NCBI GenBank assembly: GCA_910584655.1
Contig: CAJUBJ010000006.1
Location: 1 to 64,000 of the forward strand
DNA length: 64,000 nt
Reading direction: 5' to 3'
Origin: an uncultured Bacilli bacterium
Lineage (GTDB): Bacteria > Bacillota_I > Bacilli_A > RF39 > UBA660
Position numbers and translations under genes: made by a program
The notes under the pieces: generated by a model
What the model was told of the DNA's origin: nothing
The model's input: only the letters and a program-made list of their open reading frames with translations
The model's database searches: none
Shown here: piece by piece, positions 51,301 through 60,200 of the stretch
How the letters are laid out: every line of letters starts with the position of its first letter
Numbering within the stretch: position 1 is the stretch's first letter

Positions 51301-52504
51301 TAAGTCTCTTGAAGATTTCTTATTAAAAAAACAAAATCTTGTTATGGTTGCTGATGGATATTATGAAGGAATTGTTGATAATTTAGGAGTTATTATTTCC
51401 AAATGGGATAAAATAATTGAATATATTCAAACATTAGACACTAAATTGGAAGATTTAAGTTTAATAGGTGTTGAAAATATTTTGTCTCTAATTAATTTTG
51501 AAGATAATAGTTTATGTAAATCATTTAACAAAGAAATAATAAAATCAATATATGAAGATGGATATTATGAGATAAATGATTTAAATAAAAGAATTAATAT
51601 GCTATTAGAATTATTTAAACAGTCCTTTAAACGTATAAAATCTAGTATACCTTATTTAATTTATAAAGATGATATATATAGAATTGAAATTTTAGATTCA
51701 TATAAAATAGATATTTTGAGAACAATGAATAAGTCTCTTTATAAAATTGGAGCTATTGGAAATGACTTTTTACACTACTCTATATTAAATAAAAATGGAT
51801 TTCAAATAGGAATCTATAAAGAAAGTGTTTTAATATCTAAAATATTAGGAATAAGAAATGGAAACACAATTTATTTAAATGCAGTAGAAGGATGTAAAGA
51901 TACTAATTATAATGAATTGTTAAGATTATTTGCTAATCAAATGATAAGTATTACTAGAGATGATATTGAACCGATTGAATATGTAACTATTGTAAATAAT
52001 GAAAACTATACTAGCAAAAATGGACTAAAATTGGATACAACAATTTGTCCTGTCATTAATAATCCAATTAATAAAGTTTATTATGATTTTGAGAAGTTTA
52101 GTGAATATCCGCATTTAATTAATATAGATGATATATATACAAACTATGAGGACAATATAAGTACTCTATTAGCTAGTAACAACATTGTTGATAAAAATAA
52201 TTTTAAATATTATGATGCTGATGATAAATATTATAGAATTAGAAATGATGCGATAAAACTAAGTAATAATATTTCTGAAGATTACTTAAATAGAATAGAT
52301 ACTATACTATATTTATGTAAATTAGAAAATCAAGAGATTATTATAGATGATATAACTTTAAGTACTATTAAAACTATTTATCTTGGAGATGATTATGTAA
52401 TCTTTGTTAAAGAAAATAATAAAATTATGAAATATATTCTTCCATATGATGAAAGAGCTATTAAAGAAGTTGAACTAATTATGGAAACAATTGAAAAAGA
52501 ATAA
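48332..52504 (+). CDS. Giant protein of unknown function, 1390 residues
   Basis: No signal peptide and no membrane segment. The first 900 residues or so are almost all helical, Asn/Asp/Lys/Ile/Tyr-rich, with loosely repeated units (for example LLEKKCKSFDEFSDLYETNNNIYNFINNES) of a solenoid or coiled type. The last 300 residues are mixed alpha/beta, with SILNKNGFQIGIYKESVLISKILGIRNGNTIYLNAVEG and a strand-rich end (IIIDDITLSTIKTIYLGDDYVIFVKENNKIMKYILPYDE). I know no family for it. GGAGGGG precedes the ATG and TATAAT lies 27 bases before. A single-gene unit behind the sortase, with a strong terminator after it. Confidence 0.6.
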   Translation: MNISDLKNSLEEIVHDTLYVFSKINKNQKEKIKAIKNYLVTSENVIEDIRFLISSRNNENYFAYDRYIKEFFIEAKDEIKLEILNNQYAYEDLIRNDDIYIEIWNSLSSSLQVDYLENKRKYTDLDIKMINSTLLEAGNFKDNIILNEILNNNEIRKKIPSYSIKLNYSYNLLSTINLIDNDMCNILTKETYTKLLEKKCKSFDEFSDLYETNNNIYNFINNESLIFNSKDNEKIYNFILDNPKFISKFSNKYLDLFSIIEIKNMYKNTSLDMDAYSILIQKLYRFDEDEANNYFSEDSLRKCAKHSINLYPFEDLNDELKKTIFTTHSLFNRFIDTIMIEAINNYFKEDEIVNILRDDTFIDDMSSYAIELLLNKLSFKSSFNMLQRKVIFDKVKNLNMSIDAKDVIFIKGFLDSPVLVYKSEHNMLYEMLNLLSRDELFYYITLPYIIDNLSNYEIINLILNKEINLNNVINSDELKEKLNLTDIISLIDKSFEKTINLDIFKNKELSMNIFNINEKQFNDINFDEVNYLFETIRMKSLLSKQESKVTVMSYKSVLTSYLILGLEETLKLVSDGNTNITLNDVKNLQKEIVDEKILIFKENNSPVFQNMSKKIINNLEKIGNYEDINEFALNVRKNTYLDNIIYLMLDNNFDTYNSIIEKMYAYIKYRSYDVFASKKEIYDYSKSFISVYLDNKVKEYNNEFEKIILKNFKVLESVLYSKRKEIGKEYIGKLKFKIFVRALTDPHKDSYKIYFKNSFPILEIKDRYIKYLANDEVDFNSILEHVLIPIANDRFDKENCLNKLGINKPRYTDSYSKYLNDLQNVTELNMKIENYKNSYSQEQVISLMNYICYKSTFGFDVSKKDLKELNKLSRLTSNLDGEIYVDKSALKFIYKDNMDIYNIDEIIEYRNYLDILDEIKKKTITFINRNMNEEKVKNNYAHDYFSAINTDECIFPITSKYYEPRKRVFSLKDIENIFNGYDLANYKIINKSLEDFLLKKQNLVMVADGYYEGIVDNLGVIISKWDKIIEYIQTLDTKLEDLSLIGVENILSLINFEDNSLCKSFNKEIIKSIYEDGYYEINDLNKRINMLLELFKQSFKRIKSSIPYLIYKDDIYRIEILDSYKIDILRTMNKSLYKIGAIGNDFLHYSILNKNGFQIGIYKESVLISKILGIRNGNTIYLNAVEGCKDTNYNELLRLFANQMISITRDDIEPIEYVTIVNNENYTSKNGLKLDTTICPVINNPINKVYYDFEKFSEYPHLINIDDIYTNYEDNISTLLASNNIVDKNNFKYYDADDKYYRIRNDAIKLSNNISEDYLNRIDTILYLCKLENQEIIIDDITLSTIKTIYLGDDYVIFVKENNKIMKYILPYDERAIKEVELIMETIEKE

Positions 52505-52537
52505 TTCTTTATAATGAATGAATTATTCTTTTTTTAT
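52496..52537 (+). terminator. Terminator of the 1390-residue gene
   Basis: A 12-bp stem (52496-52507 with 52520-52531) and loop of 12, followed by a T-run. It covers the last codon and is also near the end of the convergent glycosyltransferase gene. Confidence 0.85.
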
Positions 52538-52545
52538 TAAGTAAT

Positions 52546-53637
52546 TTATATATTTTTTTGAATGTAATTTTCTATTATTTTTTTATTTTCTTTTAATCTT
52601 TCATCTTTGTTATTTTTGTTAATTGCTTGATTTACAAAATGTAAAGAATCTTCAAATTTAGAATTATAAAAGCATGATATAGATAATAAGTCATATATTG
52701 TTTCGTTCCATGCCTTTTCTTCGTTTATATACGAAATTGTTTTGTTTTCTATCTTTAAAGCTTGACGTAAATATTTCTCACTGTTTTTATAATCTTTAAT
52801 TGTGTAATACATATACCCTAAATCAAAGTATGGTTCTCTTAAGTATGGTGATTCAGAGATTGCTTTTTCATACCACATTATAGCTTCTTCATAATATTTT
52901 TTATTAAAATAAGAATAAGCTATATATCTCATTGATGCACAACGTTCATCTTTCCATGTTGCTTTGGGTAATAATAAATGCTTATGAAGTGTAGAAATAG
53001 CTTTATCCCATTTTTTATAGTACATGTATTCTCTTCCAAGGTAGTGCATATTACGATCATCAGTTGGATCTTCTTTTACTGACAACTCAAGAAGTGGTAA
53101 ATATGATGAACGTGGTTTGGTAAAATCTTGATAATGATTTAAGACCATATTAGGAATAAATATTTCGTTTTCATTATCTAAACAAGTTAATACTTCATGA
53201 ACTGGATGAGTCCATTTATAATTGTGTCTAGTATGAATTTTATTTAAATAAAATGTTGTTCCTGGATTTCCATATTCATCAAAACTCCAATTATATAAAT
53301 ATTTTGCTCTTGTTGCATCTTTAGTCCAGTTATTTTCTAAAGACTTACGCCATCCACGTTCAAATCTTTCATCTAAATCAGTACAAATACAAATATCCGT
53401 ATCTTCTGCAACATATTCAAGTGATTTATTTCGTGCGACATCAAATCTCCATGGTACAATTTTCTCTTGATATGCTTTAATTTTTGGACATTTTTTTAAC
53501 ATTTCTAATGTTTTATCTGTTGATCCTGTATCTAAAACAATTATCTCATCAGCCTCTTTCATAGAGTTATACCAATCTAAAACATTATTTTCCTCATTTT
53601 TAGTTATTGCATAAACAGAAATTTTTAATTTTGACAT
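52546..53637 (-). CDS. Family 2 glycosyltransferase with C-terminal TPR repeats
   Basis: 363 residues from the ATG at 53637 (AGGTGAGAAT upstream; a GTG inside this is not the start). The N-terminal 200 residues are a GT-A fold: SVYAITKNEENNVLDWYNSMKEADEIIVLDTGSTDKTLEML, then CICTDLDERFERGWR with the DxD motif. The C-terminal 160 residues have TPR units (YYEEAIMWYEKAISESPYLREPYFDLGYMYYTIKDYKNSEKYLRQALKI). Such enzymes usually add sugars to surface glycans or proteins, in the cytoplasm; the acceptor is unknown. It converges on the 1390-residue gene. Confidence 0.85.
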   Translation of the reverse strand: MSKLKISVYAITKNEENNVLDWYNSMKEADEIIVLDTGSTDKTLEMLKKCPKIKAYQEKIVPWRFDVARNKSLEYVAEDTDICICTDLDERFERGWRKSLENNWTKDATRAKYLYNWSFDEYGNPGTTFYLNKIHTRHNYKWTHPVHEVLTCLDNENEIFIPNMVLNHYQDFTKPRSSYLPLLELSVKEDPTDDRNMHYLGREYMYYKKWDKAISTLHKHLLLPKATWKDERCASMRYIAYSYFNKKYYEEAIMWYEKAISESPYLREPYFDLGYMYYTIKDYKNSEKYLRQALKIENKTISYINEEKAWNETIYDLLSISCFYNSKFEDSLHFVNQAINKNNKDERLKENKKIIENYIQKNI

Positions 53638-53733
53638 TATTCTCACCTATTTAATTAATATGTAAAAAAAGTCAATATATTAATATTTTTTCTGATTTTA
53701 TGTTATAATTATTATAGTAAAGGGTTGTCGTTT

Positions 53734-55209
53734 ATGAGTAATAAAATTAGTAATTTAAAAAATAATCTTAATAGTAAAAATAAAGTTGCTCATGAGGCAA
53801 TTGGACATAATAGTTCTGGTCTTAAATTATTTAAAAAAATAAATAGTAAAAGAAATAAATTAATTATAATATCTTTTTTTGTAATTGTTTTATTTATAGT
53901 TAGTTGTATCATCTTATGTTCTAGTTTAAGGTCTTTATTTTACAATCAAGAAAGTAAAATGGTTTATATTGATGATGATAAAAAATTGTTTTTAAAAGTT
54001 GGCGAAACATATATTATTGAAGAATTAATTGCTGAATCTGGTAGTCCAGTTCCAGATATAAGTGCTTATTTTATAGAAAACTCCGTAATTCAAGATGATG
54101 CTACTATTTTATATTATAGAGATGGTAATTTAATATCTTTAGAGGAATTTACTTTTGAATCAGAAGATGGAGTTTATCTAAAAGGTATTGGGGAAATTGA
54201 TGTTACTATTAATAATGGTGATAAGTTTAATACTAAATTAATAATAAAGGATACAACTCCACCTAATTTCTTAACTCAGTCTCTAACAATTACTGAAGGT
54301 GACATTCTTTCATTTAGTTCCTTCTTAACTCATTATGATGATAATAGTAAAGATGAATATCATAACGTTTATTTAGATGGAGATTATGATTATAGTTTAC
54401 CTGGTATTTATGAACTTAATATAAAAGTGTGTGATTATTCAAATAATTGTAATAATTCAATAGTAACTTTAACTGTTGAAGAAAAAGAAGATGAAAAGCC
54501 TGAAAATCCTGGGAATCCTGATAAACCAACGAACCCTGATAAACCTACTAATCCAGATAAACCAACGAACCCTGATAAGCCAACGAATCCAGATAAACCT
54601 ACTAATCCGGATAAACCTGAAGAACCTGACAAACCTACTAATCCAGATAAGCCTAATCCACCTGTAGAAGATAATAGTGCTAAAAAAGAATATATGGAAT
54701 ATTTAAGGGAGAAATTTAAAACTTCTAATAATGGTGCTAGTTTTGATTCCATTGAAATTAATAATAACTTTTTTCAGAGGAATATGAACGAATTTAGATC
54801 AAAAAATGGATTAAATAGTATATTATTAGATAATAATTTATCAGATATTGCAAGACTAAGACTAGCTGAGATTGCTTTTGAAATGGGAGGTTTTGAAGCC
54901 AATACACATTCTGCGAAAGTAGATAAAGAAGGTGTATCACATTCTGGTCATGTTAGACCAAATGGTGATAGATATACAACTTTCTTTAATGACTATAACA
55001 GTGCTTATAACAAGGGAAATAAAACAGAGTATTCAGAAATTTATGCTTTTTTCCCAGATTATATGGCAACTATTAGTAATGCTTTTGAAGCGTGGAACAA
55101 TTCTGAAGGCCATAGAAACATAATGATAACTGCTGATTTAAAAATTATGGGTGTTGCAAAACTCCAAAACCAAAAAGGCACACACTTTCTTATTTTATTC
55201 TCAAAATAA
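53734..55209 (+). CDS. Membrane-anchored CAP-domain protein with Ig-like domain and PTNPDK repeats
   Basis: 491 residues from the ATG at 53734 (AAAGGGTTG upstream). A basic cytoplasmic tail (1-40) precedes a membrane helix (about 41-65). The outer part has a strand-rich region, then an Ig-like domain (TTPPNFLTQSLTITEGDILSFSSFLTHYDD, with C in KVCDYSNNC), a Pro-rich spacer (about 254-310) of repeated PTNPDK units, and a CAP/SCP domain (FDSIEINNNFFQRNMNEFRSKNGLNSILLDNNLSDIARLR; EIYAFFPDYMATISNAFEAWNNSEGHRNIMITADLKIMGVAK). CAP proteins of this form include YkwD of Bacillus spores. Convergent with the collagen-like gene. Confidence 0.85.
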   Translation: MSNKISNLKNNLNSKNKVAHEAIGHNSSGLKLFKKINSKRNKLIIISFFVIVLFIVSCIILCSSLRSLFYNQESKMVYIDDDKKLFLKVGETYIIEELIAESGSPVPDISAYFIENSVIQDDATILYYRDGNLISLEEFTFESEDGVYLKGIGEIDVTINNGDKFNTKLIIKDTTPPNFLTQSLTITEGDILSFSSFLTHYDDNSKDEYHNVYLDGDYDYSLPGIYELNIKVCDYSNNCNNSIVTLTVEEKEDEKPENPGNPDKPTNPDKPTNPDKPTNPDKPTNPDKPTNPDKPEEPDKPTNPDKPNPPVEDNSAKKEYMEYLREKFKTSNNGASFDSIEINNNFFQRNMNEFRSKNGLNSILLDNNLSDIARLRLAEIAFEMGGFEANTHSAKVDKEGVSHSGHVRPNGDRYTTFFNDYNSAYNKGNKTEYSEIYAFFPDYMATISNAFEAWNNSEGHRNIMITADLKIMGVAKLQNQKGTHFLILFSK

Positions 55210-55231
55210 AGATGTTCATATGAACATCTTT
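55208..55231. terminator. Bidirectional terminator between the CAP and the collagen-like gene
   Basis: A palindrome with a 10-bp stem (55208-55217 with 55222-55231), loop ATAT, and T-rich sequence beyond it on the plus strand, A-rich (U on the minus strand) before it. Confidence 0.75.
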
Positions 55232-55233
55232 TA

Positions 55234-55806
55234 TTATGGAGTTGGGCCTGTTGGGCCTTGTGGAATTGTTAAATTTAAGATGAAGTTTGGAGCTGTACCT
55301 GTTATTGTTGCTGTAGCTGCACTTCCAGGGGCACCAGTTGTTACTGTACCTATTGCAATTGTTGGAGTTAAGCCAGTTGGACCTGTTGGGCCTGTTGGGC
55401 CTGTACTTCCTGTCGGTCCTGTTGGACCAGTTACTCCTGCTAACCCTGTAGGGCCAGTAGGACCAGTTACTCCTGTTGGCCCCGTTGGGCCTGTGCTTCC
55501 TGTTGGACCAATTGGACCTGTTACACCTGCTAGACCTGTTGGTCCTGTTGGACCAATTTCTCCAGTAAGTCCTTGAATTCCTTGTGGACCTGTAGGTCCA
55601 ATAATTCCTTGGATTCCTTGAACACCTTGTAATCCTTGAGGACCTGTTGGACCAGCTGGACCTTGTGGACCGATTGGACCTGTTGGTCCTGTAATACCAG
55701 AACTATGTTGTTCTCTAAAACCACAACAGCATCCAGTAGAAGGATGATTTTTATTATAACAGTTAACTTTTCTTCTTGCATCTTCTAACATACAATTACT
55801 ATTCAT
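55234..55806 (-). CDS. Collagen-like (BclA-type) exosporium or surface protein
   Basis: 190 residues. The N-terminal 36 residues contain five cysteines (C5, C16, C26-C28: MNSNCMLEDARRKVNCYNKN and TGCCCGFREQ). Residues 37-147 are 37 Gly-X-Y triplets, mostly GPT, with a duplicated block from GPTGPTGLAGVTGP. The C-terminal 43 residues (TPTIAIGTVTTGAPGSAATATITGTAPNFILNLTIPQGPTGP) are like the tail of exosporium collagen-like proteins in Bacillus and Clostridium. No signal peptide, as expected for a protein made in the mother cell and laid on the spore. Ribosome site AGGAGGTAAA. Convergent with the CAP gene. Confidence 0.9.
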   Translation of the reverse strand: MNSNCMLEDARRKVNCYNKNHPSTGCCCGFREQHSSGITGPTGPIGPQGPAGPTGPQGLQGVQGIQGIIGPTGPQGIQGLTGEIGPTGPTGLAGVTGPIGPTGSTGPTGPTGVTGPTGPTGLAGVTGPTGPTGSTGPTGPTGPTGLTPTIAIGTVTTGAPGSAATATITGTAPNFILNLTIPQGPTGPTP

Positions 55807-55868
55807 ATTTTACCTCCTATTATATTTTATTCAACTTTTAGAAAATCTCTATTAAATAAAAAAGAGAA

Positions 55869-57104
55869 TTATTCAATCACGAATCCTTCTCTTAACAAAT
55901 ATGCTTCAATATCATCTTTTCTACTATAATTACTTCCTATTGTAGTTACTGATTCTCTAAAAGTAATAGTTTTATTAGAGTCATCACAAATATAATTAAC
56001 TTCTCCATTGTATGTTTGAACGGCTTTTTCATATACTTCTTCGTCTTGATAAATATATGCCCTTTCATGGGTACCAGATAATAGAAGTGAATAATTAGAA
56101 AATTGTTCAAATCTTAATGTATATTTTTCTGATATTTCATATCCCGTATTAAAATCAAATCCTGTCTGTTTTTTAAATATTTCTGCTGTTCCTTGTGATT
56201 CAATTATTAAACTTGCTTTTTTAGTAATACTATTTTGAAAAGCGTCTGTTGCAACTACATATACTACATATACGCCATTAGTATTATATTTTTTTTCTGT
56301 TTCTGAATCTTGGAAAGAATAGTTACATCCGCTTGGATCTTTACAACTTTCAACAAATGAACTTGCATCATAGCTTCCACCTTCAACGATTTGAACATTT
56401 CTTATTTCTAAATCTGGTGGTGTTGTATCGACAATTTTTACTGTACCAGTTTTTTCGATGCCTTTATATGTTACATAAAATTCATAATCTCCTACTTCTT
56501 CTAAAACAACTTTCGATAAGTCTAATCCATATTGTAATTCATCTTCTATATCTTTTCCTACTCCTGGTTTTACATAACTGCTTACCCTTATTGGCAGACT
56601 GTCTCCTATTTCTACAATTACTGTAAGAGGTTCAAAATCTTTTTCTGTAGGATGATTTTTATACCAATACCAAAATATTCCTAGTCCAATTATTACGAGT
56701 AATGACATAATTGACATTTGATTTTGAAACTTTTGAGCAGATTTACTTTTCTTTTTTATTTTTTTATTTTTATTTCCTTTATTACGTTGTTTTTCTTTTT
56801 TTCTTTCTTCAAAATCTATTTGTTCTGGAAGAGCTGCATTCGAAGTTAAAGTAATATTGCCGTCGCCATTAATTAAAGCAATAGAAATTGCTCCATCTCC
56901 TTTTAGTTCTTTTTCCTGGCTAATTAATTCTATTGAATTTTCGTTGCTTTCTGTATCTTCAAATTTAGGAATAATTGCTGACAAGTCTCGTTTTTTTTCT
57001 GTTCTCTCTTCACTTTCATCAATCATTGTTGGAGTTATAGTAACTTTTTCTTCAATTGGAGTTAGTTCTTTTTCTTTTTTTGTAACACCATATGGATTAT
57101 TCAT
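55869..57104 (-). CDS. Membrane-anchored protein with Ig-like outer domains
   Basis: 411 residues. A charged cytoplasmic tail of about 125 residues (many Glu, Lys, Asn) leads to a membrane helix (about 128-148, IMSLLVIIGLGIFWYWY). The outer part has a first strand-rich domain (FEPLTVIVEIGDSLPIRVSSYVKPGVGKDI), a second with DTTPPDLEIRNVQIVEGGSYDASSFVESCKDPSGC, related to the Ig-like domain of the CAP protein at 53734, and a C-terminal third of mixed strands and helices. Function unknown. AAGGAAGGAG-like sequence precedes the ATG. It lies upstream of the collagen-like gene with 62 bases between. Confidence 0.6.
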   Translation of the reverse strand: MNNPYGVTKKEKELTPIEEKVTITPTMIDESEERTEKKRDLSAIIPKFEDTESNENSIELISQEKELKGDGAISIALINGDGNITLTSNAALPEQIDFEERKKEKQRNKGNKNKKIKKKSKSAQKFQNQMSIMSLLVIIGLGIFWYWYKNHPTEKDFEPLTVIVEIGDSLPIRVSSYVKPGVGKDIEDELQYGLDLSKVVLEEVGDYEFYVTYKGIEKTGTVKIVDTTPPDLEIRNVQIVEGGSYDASSFVESCKDPSGCNYSFQDSETEKKYNTNGVYVVYVVATDAFQNSITKKASLIIESQGTAEIFKKQTGFDFNTGYEISEKYTLRFEQFSNYSLLLSGTHERAYIYQDEEVYEKAVQTYNGEVNYICDDSNKTITFRESVTTIGSNYSRKDDIEAYLLREGFVIE

Positions 57105-57177
57105 TACGAACCAACTCCTTCCTATTCTTTTTTATTCTTCTCTATTATTAATATACACTTTTTTTTGTTTTTTTTCA

Positions 57178-57203
57178 ATATAAAAAGCACCATTAGGTGC
57201 TTT
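57178..57203 (-). terminator. Terminator of the 1394-residue gene
   Basis: An 8-bp stem, AAAGCACC (57184-57191) with GGTGCTTT (57196-57203), loop ATTA, followed on the minus strand by U2AUAUUG. It lies just after the stop codon; the stem can be extended through AT pairs. Confidence 0.75.
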
Positions 57204-57206
57204 ATA

Positions 57207-60200
57207 TTATTTAGTTCTAGATTTAATATCTTCTTCAGCTTTTTCTAAGTCATATTCAAATAAGACAGATGATTTTTCTTTATCTGGTATTCTTATTTCA
57301 ATTCTATAATCGTCTGGTTTTATCTCTCTTTCATCTTTGAAACCAAGTTCTTGTTCTTCTTCAGCCGCTGGAATTGACTCAGTTGCTCTCATTCTATAGT
57401 TTTTCTTATTTACAAGGCTTATCTTAGCATTTAATTCACTTAATTTTTCTCTTAATTCTTGGCTATACTTTATTTTTACGCCATTCTTTATAATAGATAT
57501 TGTTACGCTATCTCCATCTCTTATAAAGTCTTTCTCTCTATCTGCGAATTGCTTTTGCTTTTTAGGATTAAAGCTTAATTGTCTTGTACTTATTTTTATC
57601 TCAGGTTCTGTAGGAGAGTTTTCAACTACTGGAGTATCTTTTATAATAGGTTTTACATCTTGTAAATTGGCAATTAAATCTAGGAATTCATTTTGACTCA
57701 TAAGAGCATTTAATGAATTTTCATCTTTAAATATTACATTATTTTTTTCTAGTGAATCTATAATTACATCAAACTGTTCTTTTGTTATTGAGTACTTATG
57801 TTTAACTATACTTGCTAAATCATTATAATTTTGTAGAAGAACTTTATCATTGTATATTATATATAAACCGACATCTCTAATTGCTTCTACTGGTATCATT
57901 AAATCTGAATTTGGCATTATAAATGATTTATCATTATCTATGTCATTAGATGGACTATTTTTATAGTTTTGGTATCTAGCAAACATGTTTTCATTCATCA
58001 ATCCACTTAGTTTTCTTTCCCAAACACCTAGACCGAACATTTTTTCATCAAAGTAGTATATATGACCATTATTTCTTAATGTATAAGAATTATCTTCTAA
58101 ATCAATTGTGTATTCTATTTGATTAATGCTAAATAAACTTTTCTTTTCTGCTTCAATCTTTTGATTTACTATATTAATTAGATTATCATCTTTTAATTCT
58201 TCATCACTTAAATTATCCATTATAGTAAATATTCTATCACTGAAGTCTACTATAGCTTTTAAATTTTCTATTCTGACTATTTCATCATATTTTAAATATG
58301 TACTTTCTAATATAATTTTTTCAATTTCATTTACATTAATACTACTATATTTTGGATCTAAAGCTAGATTTTTTAAAGCAGAATAATTTGTTGAATTATT
58401 AAATAGTGATGTTGCATCAAAAATTAGTTTTTCTCTTGTTATTATTATACATTCTTCTAAAAGTTTGTCTGCTAACATACTAGCTTTTTCTGTATATTCT
58501 TTCTCTAAATCACTATTAACAGGTTGTGGCTGAGCTACTGGCTTTGTTATTTTTTCATCTTTAATTCTGCGTAAATGTTCACGCATATCTTTTTTCTTTT
58601 CTTGTCTATTTTTTAGGAACTCAACTATATCTATATTTTGAGCTTCACTAACAAGACGTCGACCTATTAAAGAGTTTTGTGAGTCAATAAACTCAACTAA
58701 TTCACTTATTTTTGCGTTAATGTTATCTAATTCTTCTTCATTATGTGCATTGTTTTTTCTATCAAAATCTAAAGATAGTATTTCTTGTTCAGCATCAACA
58801 ATCATCTCATCATGTTGTCGAACAAATTCTGCCAATTCTCCACTAAAATTGATTTTTTGAATAGGTATAGATTTAACTTCTGGTAAAGAATTAACGAAAA
58901 TATTGTGTTTTTTCTTTATTTCAATTCTATCTCTTGATAATTCTAATTTTAAATTAATTAATTGTTCATCTAAAGCTTTTGCTTCTCTTTCTAGAGAAAT
59001 TGCCATTTTTATGTTATTGCTATCAAGAAAATTAATTATTGCTTGTGCTTCTAACTTTGAATTTATTTCGTTTAGCATTTCTACTAAGTAATTAACTTCA
59101 TTTACTTTATTAATATAATCGCGAATAACATCACTTTCAAGTGGATTTATTGGTCTTGGATTAGGTTGAACAGGCGGAACTGGTTGAACAGGTGGAACTG
59201 GTTGTGGTGCTGGAGCTGGTTGTTGTCCAGAAGGAACTTGACTTGGTTGTTGTTGCATTTTTCCTGCGTTTATTTGTGCTAGGATTTCATTACTAATAAT
59301 TGGTCTTTCAAAAGATTTAATTACTTTATTATTATAATCTATTCTTATTACTTGAGTATTATCATCAAATGAAATGTTTGAAATAAAATTTTCTGCTCCT
59401 GGACTAGAAAGAACATTTTTTCTAAAAGTTTGGACGCTGTCTAACAATTCCTTGTAACATAAATCAAATTTAAGAGTTCCATATTTATATTTTTCTATTG
59501 ATTTAAAGTCGATTTTGTTCATTTCTTTTAAAACTACAGAGTAAACAAATCCCATAAAATCGTAACCTATTTTTGCATCTAGCATTGTGTTATGGATACC
59601 TTCAACTTCTTCTTTTATTTTACATTTTTCAGTATAAGATAAACGTGTATATTTTTTTTCGTCGTTTAATAAAGAAGCTAATTTTTTATCTAAAGTTGGA
59701 AGATTTGAAAATTCTGGAAGAGTGCGAATTACATTTTCTAATTCTTGATCATATTCAGTGTATAAAGCTTCCATTTCGTTAGTAAATTGCATTATCTCAA
59801 TTTCTTTCTCATGGTTATTTTCGTTTGCTTTATTATTAATCATTGATAATACATTATCGCTTACTACTTGTCTTACAACTGGCTTAATTTTATCCGTTGG
59901 GAAATAGATATGAACACTTTGTTTTTCTTCATCAAATAAAACATTTATGTTATCAGCACTACCAATAGTGTTCATTTCATTAATTAAATTTCTAAGCTCT
60001 TTGTATGCCTCTTCAAAGTTTTGTGTTCCATATTCACATGAGTTTAACTTTTCTAATTTACTTTCAAATTCATTGCTGTATGTGCAAATAAAATTATAAA
60101 CAGGAGCTCCAAACTCATCCATTAATTTCTTATTATATCTTTCCTCTATGTTGCCGATAATATTATTTTTTTCTTCTTCACTTATATTAGTTATTTTACT

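Noticed and set aside
54435..54752. Minus-strand open frame rich in Gly-Leu-Ser-Gly opposite the PTNPDK repeat.
   Set aside because: It is the antisense of a Pro/Asp/Lys-rich repeat and contains no start signal; the CAP gene runs through it.
55151..55576. Plus-strand open frame rich in Val-Gly-Pro opposite the collagen-like gene.
   Set aside because: It is the complement of Gly-X-Y codons, begins inside the CAP gene, and has no ribosome site. The minus-strand frame has family features and a good start.
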